Assembly (NCBI RefSeq): GCF_003121895.1
Contig: NZ_QEWW01000001.1
Location: 310,001-374,000 of the forward strand
Origin: Ignatzschineria cameli
GTDB lineage: Bacteria; Pseudomonadota; Gammaproteobacteria; Cardiobacteriales; Wohlfahrtiimonadaceae
Direction: 5' to 3'
Length of the DNA stretch: 64,000 nt
Part shown: positions 1 to 9,206 of the stretch, one piece after another
Layout of the letters: the number at the start of each line of letters is the position of its first letter
How positions within the stretch are numbered: position 1 is the stretch's first letter
Program-made: the position numbers and the translations under genes
Notes under the pieces: generated by a model
The model's input: the letters and a program-made list of their open reading frames with translations, nothing else
Told to the model about the DNA's origin: nothing
Databases searched by the model: none

Positions 1-2886
1 CGTAAAACAGGAGAGCTCGCCGATATGGAGGTCTCCGATGAGGTGAATGCCTGTTCTGTTCGCATCACGGTTGATGTTAATGGTGTCGAAGAGCCTTGGT
101 TATTGATGTTTAAAAATGAGACACATAACCATCCTACTGAGATTGAGCCTTATGGGGGTGCGAATACCTGCGTGGGCGGCGCGATTCGTGATCCGCTTTC
201 AGGGCGTGCTTATGTCTATCAAGGTATGCGTATTACGGGTGCCGGTAATGTACTTGAGCCTGTAGAAGAGACGCTTCCTAACAAGATTCCACAAAGACGC
301 ATTAGTCGTGTTGCAACTCAAGGGAATAGTGCTTATGCCAATCAGATTGGGGGTACAACTGCTTTTGCTAAAGAGTATATCCATCCCGGATTTGTGGCTA
401 AGCGAATGGAGTTAGGTGCCGTTGTAGGCGCTGTCCGTGAAGATTATGTTGTACGTGAAAAGCCGATTGCCGGCGATGTTGTGATCCTTTTAGGGGCAAA
501 AACAGGGCGTGATGGTGTTGGTGCAGCAACAGGCTCTTCTCAGGTACAGACTGTAGAGACAGTAGAGACTGCCGGTACAGATGTACAAAAAGGGTGTGCA
601 AGTGAAGAGCGTAAAATCTTGCGTCTCTTCCGTAAAAAAGAGGTTACAACACTGATTAAGAAATCGAATGACTTCGGTGCCGGAGGTGTCTCTGTTGCTA
701 TTGGTGAGTTAGCCGATGGTGTTCATGTAGATCTCGATAAAGTCCCAACAAAATATCCAGGTCTTAATGGAACCGATCTTGCGATCTCAGAATCTCAAGA
801 GCGTATGGCGGTTGTTGTTGCGAAAGAGAATGCAGAGCGCTTTATTCAGCTTGCAGCGGAAGAGTCTGTAGATGCCGTGATCGTTGCAAAAGTGACAGAA
901 GAGCCCCGCTTAGTGCTTGAGTGGAAAGGGCACAAAATTGTCGATATCGCGCGTTCATTCTTAGATACTAATGGTATCCGTAAAGAAGCAACAGCAAAGG
1001 TTGTAGATAGTAATCTTCCATCACCGTTACTTCAACGTCAAAATTTAGATGATATTGAGAAGACTTGGCAGGGCATTCTCTCCGATCTCAATATCGCAAG
1101 CCAAAAGGGGATGAATCAGAGTTTTGATTCAACATTAGGTCGTTCGACCGTTCTGCTCCCTTATGGCGGTAAGTGTCAAGCAACACCGGCAGAAGCTTCA
1201 ATTCAGAAGATTCAAGTTGCCGAAGGCGAGACACAAACTGCTGCGATTTTAGCGCATGGTTATAACCCCTATCTTGGCGAATGGTCTCCTTTCCATGGTG
1301 CGGCATATGCAGTGATTGAATCACTTGCACGTCTTGTTGCTTCAGGGGGTGATCCAAAACGAGCAAGACTCTCATTTCAGGAGTATTTTGAACGCCTCGA
1401 TGGTGTGCCAGAGCGTTTTGGTAAGCCGGTTGCAGCACTTCTAGGATCGATTGCGGCGCAGAAAGCTTTCAATGTTCCAAGTATCGGTGGTAAAGATAGT
1501 ATGAGTGGAACCTATGAAGAGATTAACGTTCCACCAACATTGGTCTCTTTCGCCGTTGTGCCGGTGAAAACAGAAGAGGTGATCTCGCCTGAGTTTAAAG
1601 ATAGTGGTCATTATATCTATCTTCTTCCTGTGAAAGAGGATGTTACAGATCGCATCCCTTATGATGAAATTAAGCATAACTTTGAGATTTTCCAAAAGCT
1701 TCATCGTGATTATAAGATCTATGCAGCAAGTTCTGTTCGTCAAGGGGGTGTTGCAGAGAGCCTTGCGATGATGAGTTTTGGTAACCGAATTGGTGCTAAT
1801 ATTGAAAATATCTCTGAGCATGATCTCTTCCGCCCACAATATGGTGCATTTGTGATCACAACGCGTCAGGCGCTCCCTGAGTCGGATGATTATATTGCGA
1901 TCGGAACAACACTGAGCGAATATCGCTTTGATTATGGACAGGTCACAATCTTAGGTTCAACACTTCAGGCTGCGGCAGAAGATCGTTTTGAGAAGATCTA
2001 TCCTATCTATGAGAAGAGCGAAGGCTTTGTTGATAAAGTAGAAGCACGTCCATTGAGCGCGGTGAAGAATCATCTTGCTGTAGAGAAACCACGTGTGTTA
2101 ATTCCTGTTTTTGAAGGAACACACAGTGAGTATGATACGGCAAAAGCATTTGAAAAAGCGGGCGCTACAGCAGATCTTCTTCCGATCGTGATGTTAACAG
2201 AAGCGGATTATCTAGCCTCTATTAGAAAGTTTAAAGAGGCATTGACGCTCTCTGAGATCTTTGTACTCGCCTCTGGTTTTGCGAGCACGGAAGAGCCGGC
2301 AGGAACAGGCTCAACGATGGCGCTCTTCTTAAGACGTCCTGAGATTCAAGAAGCGGTTGAAAACTTCTTAGCGAAAGGGGGATTACTCTTAGGAATCAAT
2401 GCAGGTTTCCATGCATTAGTGAAGACAGGTCTTCTCCCTTATGGTGAATATCGTCAAGAGAGTGATCTACTCTTAACGACCAATCAGGTCGGTGAGTTTA
2501 AAGCGCAGATGGTGACAACTGAAGTGGTCAATAATCACTCCTTATGGTTTGCAACAAATCCTGTTGGCGAACAACATGTGCTCCCCTTTGCTGCTTTAGA
2601 AGGTCGTCTCATCTTAACGCCTGAGCTCTATGAATCATTAAAAGAGCGTGGGCAGATCGCAACACAATATGTGGATCATAAAGGACGTGCAACGCTTGAT
2701 CCAACCTTTAACCCAGCACTCTCTGATTATGCGGTTGAAGCGATTACCAGCCCTAATGGCCAGATTCTCGGTAAGATGGCGCATAGCGAGCGATATGAAG
2801 AGGGACTTTTCCTCAATATCCCAGGCAATAAAGCACAAACAATCTTTGAAAATGCAGTGGCAGCAGTCACTACTCCTAAAATCTAG
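1..2886 (+). CDS. purL: Phosphoribosylformylglycinamidine synthase PurL, 5' truncated by window edge
   Basis: Makes FGAM from FGAR, ATP and an amino donor (fourth step of de novo purine synthesis, cytosol). The frame is open from base 1, so this is the C-terminal 961 residues; roughly 280 residues of a full enzyme lie upstream. Synthase motifs ETHNHPTEIEPYGGA and GGKDSMSGTY are intact. The layout resembles the single-chain clade II PurL of clostridia and other Firmicutes more than E. coli PurL. The C-terminal class I amidotransferase domain (about nt 2085-2880) is altered: the nucleophile elbow expected as GICNGFQAL reads GINAGFHAL, so the Cys position is Asn (nt 2398-2400), and PGTNCEYD reads EGTHSEYD. 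The HSER His/Glu motif near nt 2782 is kept. The synthase is probably active with ammonia; glutaminase activity is probably lost. Confidence 0.93.
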   Translation, partial: RKTGELADMEVSDEVNACSVRITVDVNGVEEPWLLMFKNETHNHPTEIEPYGGANTCVGGAIRDPLSGRAYVYQGMRITGAGNVLEPVEETLPNKIPQRRISRVATQGNSAYANQIGGTTAFAKEYIHPGFVAKRMELGAVVGAVREDYVVREKPIAGDVVILLGAKTGRDGVGAATGSSQVQTVETVETAGTDVQKGCASEERKILRLFRKKEVTTLIKKSNDFGAGGVSVAIGELADGVHVDLDKVPTKYPGLNGTDLAISESQERMAVVVAKENAERFIQLAAEESVDAVIVAKVTEEPRLVLEWKGHKIVDIARSFLDTNGIRKEATAKVVDSNLPSPLLQRQNLDDIEKTWQGILSDLNIASQKGMNQSFDSTLGRSTVLLPYGGKCQATPAEASIQKIQVAEGETQTAAILAHGYNPYLGEWSPFHGAAYAVIESLARLVASGGDPKRARLSFQEYFERLDGVPERFGKPVAALLGSIAAQKAFNVPSIGGKDSMSGTYEEINVPPTLVSFAVVPVKTEEVISPEFKDSGHYIYLLPVKEDVTDRIPYDEIKHNFEIFQKLHRDYKIYAASSVRQGGVAESLAMMSFGNRIGANIENISEHDLFRPQYGAFVITTRQALPESDDYIAIGTTLSEYRFDYGQVTILGSTLQAAAEDRFEKIYPIYEKSEGFVDKVEARPLSAVKNHLAVEKPRVLIPVFEGTHSEYDTAKAFEKAGATADLLPIVMLTEADYLASIRKFKEALTLSEIFVLASGFASTEEPAGTGSTMALFLRRPEIQEAVENFLAKGGLLLGINAGFHALVKTGLLPYGEYRQESDLLLTTNQVGEFKAQMVTTEVVNNHSLWFATNPVGEQHVLPFAALEGRLILTPELYESLKERGQIATQYVDHKGRATLDPTFNPALSDYAVEAITSPNGQILGKMAHSERYEEGLFLNIPGNKAQTIFENAVAAVTTPKI

Positions 2887-2907
2887 CATGAGCAGAAGGT
2901 ATTAAAT

Positions 2908-3621
2908 ATGTCACAGTTACTCTATGAAGGTAAAGCGAAACAGATCTACAGTACGGAGAATCCAGATGAGGTTCTTATCCATTATAAGGATGATGCGACT
3001 GCTGGAAATGGGGCGAAGAAAGCTCAGTTTGAAGATAAAGGTGTTTTAAATGCCGCAATCTCAACGATGATCTTTGAATATCTGATTGAAAATGGCATTA
3101 AGACCCATCTTATCAAGCAGGTTAATGATCGTGATGTTCTTTGTAAAAAGATCGATATCGTTCTCCTTGAAGTGATTATGCGTAACATTGCAACAGGATC
3201 ACTAACAAGCCGCTTAGGAATTAAAGAGGGAACGCACCTAAATCCACCCATTCTTGAGTTCTGCTATAAGAAAGATGAGTTTAATGATCCTTTGATCAAT
3301 ACCGATCATGCGTTAGCATTAGGCTTAGCGACTATCGAGGAGATTGAAACGATCTCTACAGAAGCACGTAAAATCAATCAACTTCTTATTAAACTCTTTG
3401 CTGAGATCGGCATTGAATTGGTCGATTTTAAGGTTGAGTTTGGACGCAATCCACAAGGTGAGATTGTATTAGCTGATGAGATTAGCCCGGATACTTGCCG
3501 CCTTTGGGATGTTGAGACACATAGCAAGCTTGATAAAGATCGCTTCCGTCAAGATCTTGGTAATGTGATCGATGCCTATCGTGAAATTCATAAGCGTCTT
3601 TTAGCACGCAAGGAGAAATAA
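2908..3621 (+). CDS. purC: SAICAR synthetase PurC
   Basis: Phosphoribosylaminoimidazole-succinocarboxamide synthase: condenses CAIR with aspartate using ATP. It has 237 residues, the usual length. It opens with LLYEGKAKQIY and contains the GNGAKKAQF, RNIATGSL and DEISPDTCRLWD motifs of the family. It lies 21 bp after purL with a ribosome site (AGAAGG) ahead of the ATG, so it is in the same operon. Its stop codon directly abuts the purF GTG start. The sequence style is close to Firmicutes PurC. Confidence 0.96.
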   Translation: MSQLLYEGKAKQIYSTENPDEVLIHYKDDATAGNGAKKAQFEDKGVLNAAISTMIFEYLIENGIKTHLIKQVNDRDVLCKKIDIVLLEVIMRNIATGSLTSRLGIKEGTHLNPPILEFCYKKDEFNDPLINTDHALALGLATIEEIETISTEARKINQLLIKLFAEIGIELVDFKVEFGRNPQGEIVLADEISPDTCRLWDVETHSKLDKDRFRQDLGNVIDAYREIHKRLLARKEK

Positions 3622-5013
3622 GTGTTTGCAGTTATTGGTAATCCAAATGCTGCTTCCTTAACGTACTACGGGCTGCATAGTTTGCAGCACCGTGGTCAAG
3701 AAGGTTCCGGTATCTCTGTGATGAATGATGAAGGTGAGATCAATACCATTAAAGGAGAGGGACTCTTAACGGATGTCTTTACCAATCCTGCAATGTTAGT
3801 CGATCTGCCGGGAGCATATAGTATCGGTCATATCCGTTATCCATCAAATGGGGAGAAGGGCTATGATAATGTCCAACCACTTTTGATGAAGATGAGCGAC
3901 GAGAAGTTTGCGATCGCTTACAACGGCAATATTACCAATACGGCAGAGCTTCGTCGTGAATTAGAGCGTCAAGGAAGTGTTTTTCATGCTTCAGGCGATG
4001 CGGAGATCTTAGTTCATCTTATTCGCCGTAAGAAGGGAACATTTCTAGAGCGTTTAAAAGCCTCTCTTTTAGAGCTTGAAGGCGCTTTTAACTACTTTAT
4101 TCTCCATGATAGCGGTGTCTATGCGGTTCGAGATAGTAAAGGGATTCGCCCACTCTGTATCGGTAAATTATCAGATGGCGGTTATGTCTTTGCCTCGGAA
4201 ACCTGTGCTTTAGGCATTGTGGGTGCAACCTATATCCGTGATGTTCTCCCCGGTGAGATAGTCTATATTGAAGATGGAAAAGTGATGTCCACCTTCTTTA
4301 CCGAGAAAGATCGTATCCATGCAATCTGCTTGATGGAATATGTCTATTTTGCCCGTCCTGATAGTGATCTTGAAGAGCGAAATGTTCATAGCTTTCGTAA
4401 GCAGAGCGGTGTTGAACTCTGTAAAGAGACCCATGTGGATGCCGATATGGTCATTGGGGTTCCCGACTCTTCTATCTCTGCAGCTAATGGTTATGCAGAA
4501 GCGGCAGGGCTGCCCAATGAGATGGGTTTGATTAAGAATCGATATGTGGGTAGAACCTTTATTCGCCCAACACAAGCATTGCGCGAGCAGGGCGTACGCA
4601 TGAAGTTAGCACCTATTCCTTCTGTTGTTAAGGGAAAACGAGTGATTGTGATCGATGACTCGATTGTCCGAGGAACGACTAGTCGCCGAATTGTGCAGAT
4701 GTTACGTGAGGCGGGAGCAAAAGAGATCCATATGCGTGTCTCCTCCCCACCGATTATGTATCCCTGCTTTTATGGGGTCGATACTTCTAGAAGGGAGGAT
4801 CTTTTAGCTCATCAACTCGATATTGAAGAGATGCGCCGCCATATTAAAGCAGACTCTTTAGCATTTCTCAGTCGCGAGGGGACCATTCGTGCCTTGCAAC
4901 GTTCAGAGAGTTTAGGACCTAACTGTGGCGTCTGTATGGCTTGTTTTACAGGTGAGTATCCTACGGATATTCTCAATCGAGCATCATCGACAGATGAGGA
5001 CAGTAAAAGATAG
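3622..5013 (+). CDS. purF: Amidophosphoribosyltransferase PurF lacking the N-terminal Cys nucleophile
   Basis: First committed step of purine synthesis: PRPP plus an amino donor gives phosphoribosylamine. The 463 residues cover an Ntn-type glutaminase domain (about 1-230) and a PRT domain with the PRPP loop VIVIDDSIVRGTTS. The glutamine-site motifs HIRYPSNG, YNGNITN and GDAEIL are present. Cysteines in CLMEYVYF, YPCFYG and CGVCMACFTG match the B. subtilis-type [4Fe-4S] enzyme. Family members start MCGVF or have a short propeptide before CGVF; here the GTG start encodes the V, so Cys and Gly are absent. The in-frame codon just before the GTG is the purC stop, and AAGGAG sits 6 nt upstream, so no longer in-frame start is possible. 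The enzyme is predicted to use NH3 rather than glutamine. Confidence 0.93.
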   Translation: MFAVIGNPNAASLTYYGLHSLQHRGQEGSGISVMNDEGEINTIKGEGLLTDVFTNPAMLVDLPGAYSIGHIRYPSNGEKGYDNVQPLLMKMSDEKFAIAYNGNITNTAELRRELERQGSVFHASGDAEILVHLIRRKKGTFLERLKASLLELEGAFNYFILHDSGVYAVRDSKGIRPLCIGKLSDGGYVFASETCALGIVGATYIRDVLPGEIVYIEDGKVMSTFFTEKDRIHAICLMEYVYFARPDSDLEERNVHSFRKQSGVELCKETHVDADMVIGVPDSSISAANGYAEAAGLPNEMGLIKNRYVGRTFIRPTQALREQGVRMKLAPIPSVVKGKRVIVIDDSIVRGTTSRRIVQMLREAGAKEIHMRVSSPPIMYPCFYGVDTSRREDLLAHQLDIEEMRRHIKADSLAFLSREGTIRALQRSESLGPNCGVCMACFTGEYPTDILNRASSTDEDSKR

Positions 5014-5327
5014 CTACAACTCGTTAAGATTAGTTGAAGCGGGTTGAGATTAGTTAAAGAGTAATGACAAAGGGCAATGAACTGAGCGATATTAAGTCGC
5101 AATAATCGAGTCGTGGTAATGAAGCTACGATAAGAGTGGGAAGCGGTAGCGCAGTAATAGAATATACAACAATAAAGTATAGATAAAATATAGAAGGGGC
5201 TGCTCTCAATGATAGTGGTGAATTCAAAGTGGTAGATGATCAACCATATATGAGTGAGCAAACCCCTGATATCATCAGATTCTGATATAAGAAGATAAGA
5301 AGATAAGAAGCGTAGAAAGGAATAAGC
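5014..5327. other. Non-coding gap inside the purine operon with short imperfect repeats
   Basis: About 314 bp between purF and purM. I see no coding frame worth calling. The sequence is A/G-rich and built of short near-repeats, for example AAGAAGAT-type units around 5288-5312. A ribosome site (AAAGGA) precedes the purM ATG. No clear promoter or terminator was recognised. Confidence 0.5.
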
Positions 5328-6338
5328 ATGAGTGATGCATATAGAGAAGCGGGTGTAAACCTAGAAGCTGGCTATGAGTCAGTTGAGCGAATTAAAAAGC
5401 ATGTTGCCAGTACAATGCGTATTGGGGCGATGGATATCTTTGGTGATTTTGGTGGTTCATTCGATCTCTCAGAACTCAATTATAAAAAGCCCGTTTTGGT
5501 CTCCGGCACTGATGGCGTGGGGACAAAGTTGAAGTTAGCTTTTGAAATGGATATTCATGACACCATCGGTATCGATGCTGTAGCAATGTGTGTGAATGAT
5601 ATCTTAACGCAAGGGGCAGAGCCGCTCTTCTTCTTAGATTACATTGCATGTGGTAAGAATAATCCTGCCCAGATCGAAGCGATTGTAAAAGGAGTTGCTG
5701 AAGGATCTAAGCTCTCAGGCGCCGCCCTTTTAGGGGGAGAGACTGCGGAGATGCCAGGCTTCTATCAAGATGGTGAATATGATATTGCCGGTTTTGCAGT
5801 AGGTGTTGTGGAGAAAGATGAGCGCATTACAAAAGCTAATGTGAAAGTAGGTGATAAGATTATCGGCCTTCCTTCAAGTGGTGTCCATAGTAATGGTTTC
5901 TCATTAGTTCGCCATATTATTAAGGAGAAAGGGCTCGACTTTCATACAACCTATGAAGGATTTGATAAACCGCTCGGAGAGGTGCTTTTAACCCCTACCA
6001 AGATCTATGTAAAGCCGATTCTTACCTTGTTAAAGTCAGTTAAGGTCAATGCGATGGCTCATATCACCGGCGGTGGCTTTTATGAAAATGTACCACGAAT
6101 GCTCTCCGGTAATTTAGGGGCAAAATTTGATCATAAATCCTGGCAGCAACCAGCTATCTTCCCATTTTTGCAGAAAGAAGCGGGAATCTCGGATAAAGAG
6201 ATGTTCACCGTCTTTAATATGGGAATCGGTTATATGATTGTGGTTGATCCAAGTGCGGTTGATGCCACACTCTCATTACTACCTGAAGCATCGGTTATTG
6301 GTGAAATTACTGAATCTGGTGAAGTAGAGATTGTATAG
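5328..6338 (+). CDS. purM: Phosphoribosylformylglycinamidine cyclo-ligase PurM (AIR synthetase)
   Basis: Closes the imidazole ring of FGAM to AIR with ATP. It has 336 residues, slightly shorter than E. coli PurM, with the family motifs [24 protein letters not shown] and [13 protein letters not shown]. The start ATG has a good ribosome site (AAAGGA). Its stop is immediately followed by the purN ATG, so the two are very likely translationally coupled. Confidence 0.96.
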   Translation: MSDAYREAGVNLEAGYESVERIKKHVASTMRIGAMDIFGDFGGSFDLSELNYKKPVLVSGTDGVGTKLKLAFEMDIHDTIGIDAVAMCVNDILTQGAEPLFFLDYIACGKNNPAQIEAIVKGVAEGSKLSGAALLGGETAEMPGFYQDGEYDIAGFAVGVVEKDERITKANVKVGDKIIGLPSSGVHSNGFSLVRHIIKEKGLDFHTTYEGFDKPLGEVLLTPTKIYVKPILTLLKSVKVNAMAHITGGGFYENVPRMLSGNLGAKFDHKSWQQPAIFPFLQKEAGISDKEMFTVFNMGIGYMIVVDPSAVDATLSLLPEASVIGEITESGEVEIV

Positions 6339-6908
6339 ATGAAAAAGATCGCCATTTTTGCCTCTGGCACAGGCTCAAATTTTGATGCATTAGTGGCTGC
6401 AATTGAGCGGGGTGAACTCCCCGCATCTGTTGAGCTGTTGGTGTGTGATCGTCGTTCTGCAAAAGTTCTTGAAAAGGCAAAAGTAAAGGGAATTCCGACG
6501 CTTCTCTTTTCTGGAAAAGATTATGCTTCTAAGGCTGAATATGAGGCGATGATTGTAGAAGCATTGCAGAAACATCAAGTCGAATGGATTGTTCTTGCCG
6601 GATATATGAGACTTTTAGGTGAAACTCTCCTCGATGCTTATGCTGATCGCATTATCAATATTCATCCCTCTTTGCTCCCCGCTTATAAGGGGAAAGATGC
6701 CGTTCAGCAGGCATTAGCCGCCGGCGAAAAAGTGATTGGGGTCTCGATTCATTATGTAGATGCCGGCATGGATACAGGAAAATTGATTGCGCAAGAGTCG
6801 ATTAACCTTACCGGCAGAGAGAGTGAGGAGGAAGTGATGCAGATGGTTCATCATGTTGAGCATCAACTCTATCCGAAGACATTAGCAACGCTTTTTACCG
6901 CTGATTGA
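6339..6908 (+). CDS. purN: Phosphoribosylglycinamide formyltransferase PurN
   Basis: Transfers formyl from 10-formyl-THF to GAR. It has 189 residues, normal for the folate-dependent enzyme. The catalytic NIHPSLLP motif (Asn, His) and the Asp of VDAGMDTG are present; the N-terminus IFASGTGSNFDAL is the phosphate-binding loop. It follows purM with no gap. Several copies of the genome word GCCGG, including one full TGCCGGCA at 6761-6768, lie inside it. Confidence 0.96.
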   Translation: MKKIAIFASGTGSNFDALVAAIERGELPASVELLVCDRRSAKVLEKAKVKGIPTLLFSGKDYASKAEYEAMIVEALQKHQVEWIVLAGYMRLLGETLLDAYADRIINIHPSLLPAYKGKDAVQQALAAGEKVIGVSIHYVDAGMDTGKLIAQESINLTGRESEEEVMQMVHHVEHQLYPKTLATLFTAD

Positions 6909-7321
6909 GGCTCTTTATAAGAGATGCTTATAAGGTTTATCCTAACACTCAATAAACGTTAAGTATTCATCTCTTAGCTGGCTTCATTAGCGGTGTTATT
7001 AGCAGTTTCATTAACCTATTATTCAGTCTGCTCTAGCGACTATTTAATCTGTTATCTATGATTGCCAGTTACGCTTTAACCGTTATTTTTTAATATTTGT
7101 TACTTACTACTTACTACTTACTACTTACTACTTATTATTTACTATTTATTATTTTCCGCGCTACTTCTGAAGCCTATTAAGGCACTTAAGCCTATTTAAT
7201 TGTTCGATTCTCTATGGTCTATTGTGGACTCAATTGAGGATCAACATCCTATTTAAACCGTAGTATTCAGAAGTATTGCGATCATTTCATCGTTGTTATT
7301 TTAGAAAGGATAGATCTAATC
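6909..7321. other. purN-purH intergenic region with a TTACTAC tandem repeat
   Basis: A 413-bp AT-rich gap. A 7-bp tandem repeat TTACTAC is perfect four times at 7104-7131 and decays for about three more units to 7152. No coding frame. The purH ribosome site (AGAAAGGA) is near 7302-7309. A separate purH promoter may lie here, but none stands out. Confidence 0.6.
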
Positions 7322-8863
7322 ATGACTAAACGACGCGCACTTTTAAGTGTCAGTGATAAAACAGGAATTACCGAATTTGCAGCAGAGCTCGTAAATTTAG
7401 GTTTTGAGCTTATCTCCACCGGGGGAACCAAGAAAACGATTAGCGATGCCGGCATTGCGGTTAAAGATATCTCTGATATTACCGGCTTCCCAGAGATTAT
7501 GGATGGTCGTGTGAAGACATTGCACCCGATGGTTCATGGTGGATTACTCTCCGTCCGTGGTAATGAGACACATACCAAAGCAATGACCGATAATGGCATT
7601 GAGTATATCGACATGGTTGTTGTTAATCTCTATCCTTTTAAAGAGACAATCAGCAAACCAGGTGTTCAATATAATGATGCGATTGAAAATATCGATATCG
7701 GTGGCCCTTCAATGCTCCGTAGTGCGGCAAAAAATCATGAATCTGTAACAGTGATTACCGATCCGGCAGATTATGCAGTGGTTTTGGAAGAGCTAAAAGC
7801 AAATGGTGATACCACTTTTGCAACCCGTCAGAAGTTAGCACTTAAGGTTTATCAAACAACTGCAGCTTATGATGCTTTGATTGCACAATACTTTGCCAAT
7901 GAGATCGGTGATCAATTCCCAGAGAAGTTAACATTGACCTATGAGAAGCAGCAAGGTCTTCGTTATGGGGAGAATCCACATCAAGAAGCGGCCTTCTATA
8001 GAACTCCACTTCCACAAAATAACTCGCTTGCTCATGCAAAACAGATTCATGGTAAAGAGCTCTCGTATAACAATATTCAAGATGCAAATGCCGCTGTGAA
8101 TATTATGCTCGAATTTAAAGAGCCGGTTGTTGTTGCGGTTAAGCATATGAATCCTTGCGGCGTTGGTCTAGGCAAAGATCTCTTTGAAGCTTGGACAAAA
8201 GCGTATGAAGCAGATCCAACCTCGATCTTTGGTGGCATTATCGCAACTAATAGAGAAGTTGATGCGAAGACAGCAGAAAAGATGAGTGAAATCTTCCTTG
8301 AGATCATTATTGCGCCAAGCTTTACAGAAGAGGCGAAAGAGATCTTAATGGCGAAGAAAAATATTCGTCTTTTAGAGAATAATCCGCAAGAAGAGCGTAT
8401 GAAAGAGACCTTAACAACCACAGCGGTTAATGGCGGTCTTTTAGTGCAGACACTTGATAGAGCAGAGATCGATCCCGAAGTATTTACCGTGGTTACAGAG
8501 CGTCAGCCAACTCAAGAAGAGATGGATGCTCTACTCTTTGCTTGGAAAGTAGTTAAACATGTGAAATCAAACGCGATTGTTGTGGCTAAAGAAGGTCAAA
8601 CATTAGGTGTAGGTGCCGGCCAGATGAATCGTGTAGGCGCTGCCAAAATTGCTCTCGATCAAGCAGGTTCAGAAGCAGAAGGGAATGTTTTAGCATCAGA
8701 TGCATTCTTCCCAATGCCTGATACTCTAGAAAATGCAGCTAAAGCTGGTATCAAAGCAGTTATTCAACCGGGTGGTTCAATTAAAGATCAAGACTCAATC
8801 GATGTTGCTAATCAATATGGTATTGCAATGGTCTTTACAGGAACACGCCATTTTAAACACTAA
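7322..8863 (+). CDS. purH: Bifunctional AICAR transformylase / IMP cyclohydrolase PurH
   Basis: Last two steps to IMP: formylation of AICAR and ring closure. The 513 residues comprise an N-terminal MGS-like cyclohydrolase domain with GRVKTLHP and a C-terminal transformylase domain with [17 protein letters not shown] and PGGSIKDQ. It is collinear with purMN but set off by a 413-bp gap. Length and motifs are ordinary; no missing catalytic residue was noticed. Confidence 0.96.
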   Translation: MTKRRALLSVSDKTGITEFAAELVNLGFELISTGGTKKTISDAGIAVKDISDITGFPEIMDGRVKTLHPMVHGGLLSVRGNETHTKAMTDNGIEYIDMVVVNLYPFKETISKPGVQYNDAIENIDIGGPSMLRSAAKNHESVTVITDPADYAVVLEELKANGDTTFATRQKLALKVYQTTAAYDALIAQYFANEIGDQFPEKLTLTYEKQQGLRYGENPHQEAAFYRTPLPQNNSLAHAKQIHGKELSYNNIQDANAAVNIMLEFKEPVVVAVKHMNPCGVGLGKDLFEAWTKAYEADPTSIFGGIIATNREVDAKTAEKMSEIFLEIIIAPSFTEEAKEILMAKKNIRLLENNPQEERMKETLTTTAVNGGLLVQTLDRAEIDPEVFTVVTERQPTQEEMDALLFAWKVVKHVKSNAIVVAKEGQTLGVGAGQMNRVGAAKIALDQAGSEAEGNVLASDAFFPMPDTLENAAKAGIKAVIQPGGSIKDQDSIDVANQYGIAMVFTGTRHFKH

Positions 8864-9007
8864 TCAGTCGTAAGATTGAGAGTTGATCTCCCAATTAAAG
8901 GGAGAAAAAAGCCAAAAAGCAGGATTGTTTATCTCAAGTCGTAATTTTATTGTGTGGTGCTTTAAGAGCGATCAGTGATAAATCATTCTGTTTGGAGGAA
9001 GTCGAAG

Positions 9008-9033
9008 TGCCGGAGGACGAAAGTTCTCCGGCA
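9008..9033 (+). terminator. Hairpin with GAAA tetraloop after purH, possible weak terminator
   Basis: TGCCGGAG pairs with CTCCGGCA; continued pairing (one G-U) gives an 11-bp stem closed by a GAAA loop. Only TTTATG follows, so intrinsic termination would be weak. It lies about 145 bp after the purH stop. Confidence 0.5.
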
Positions 9034-9206
9034 TTTATGTATTGGGATTAATATAATCACCCCAATTTTGATCTTTGTGCCACTTTCTGTGTTGATTATC
9101 TGTTCAAATGAGATTTAGTCAAAAACTTTTATGCAGAATAGATTAAAATAAGAGCCTTTATTCTATTGATACTCAATATTTATATTGTACTCATTCGAGG
9201 TAGTGC

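Noticed and set aside
1-60. purL as a truncated pseudogene
   Set aside because: The frame is open to base 1; the missing N-terminus is due to the window edge.
3622-5013. purF as a pseudogene
   Set aside because: The frame is full length apart from the first two residues, all downstream motifs are intact, and the start has a proper ribosome site; altered function is more likely than decay.
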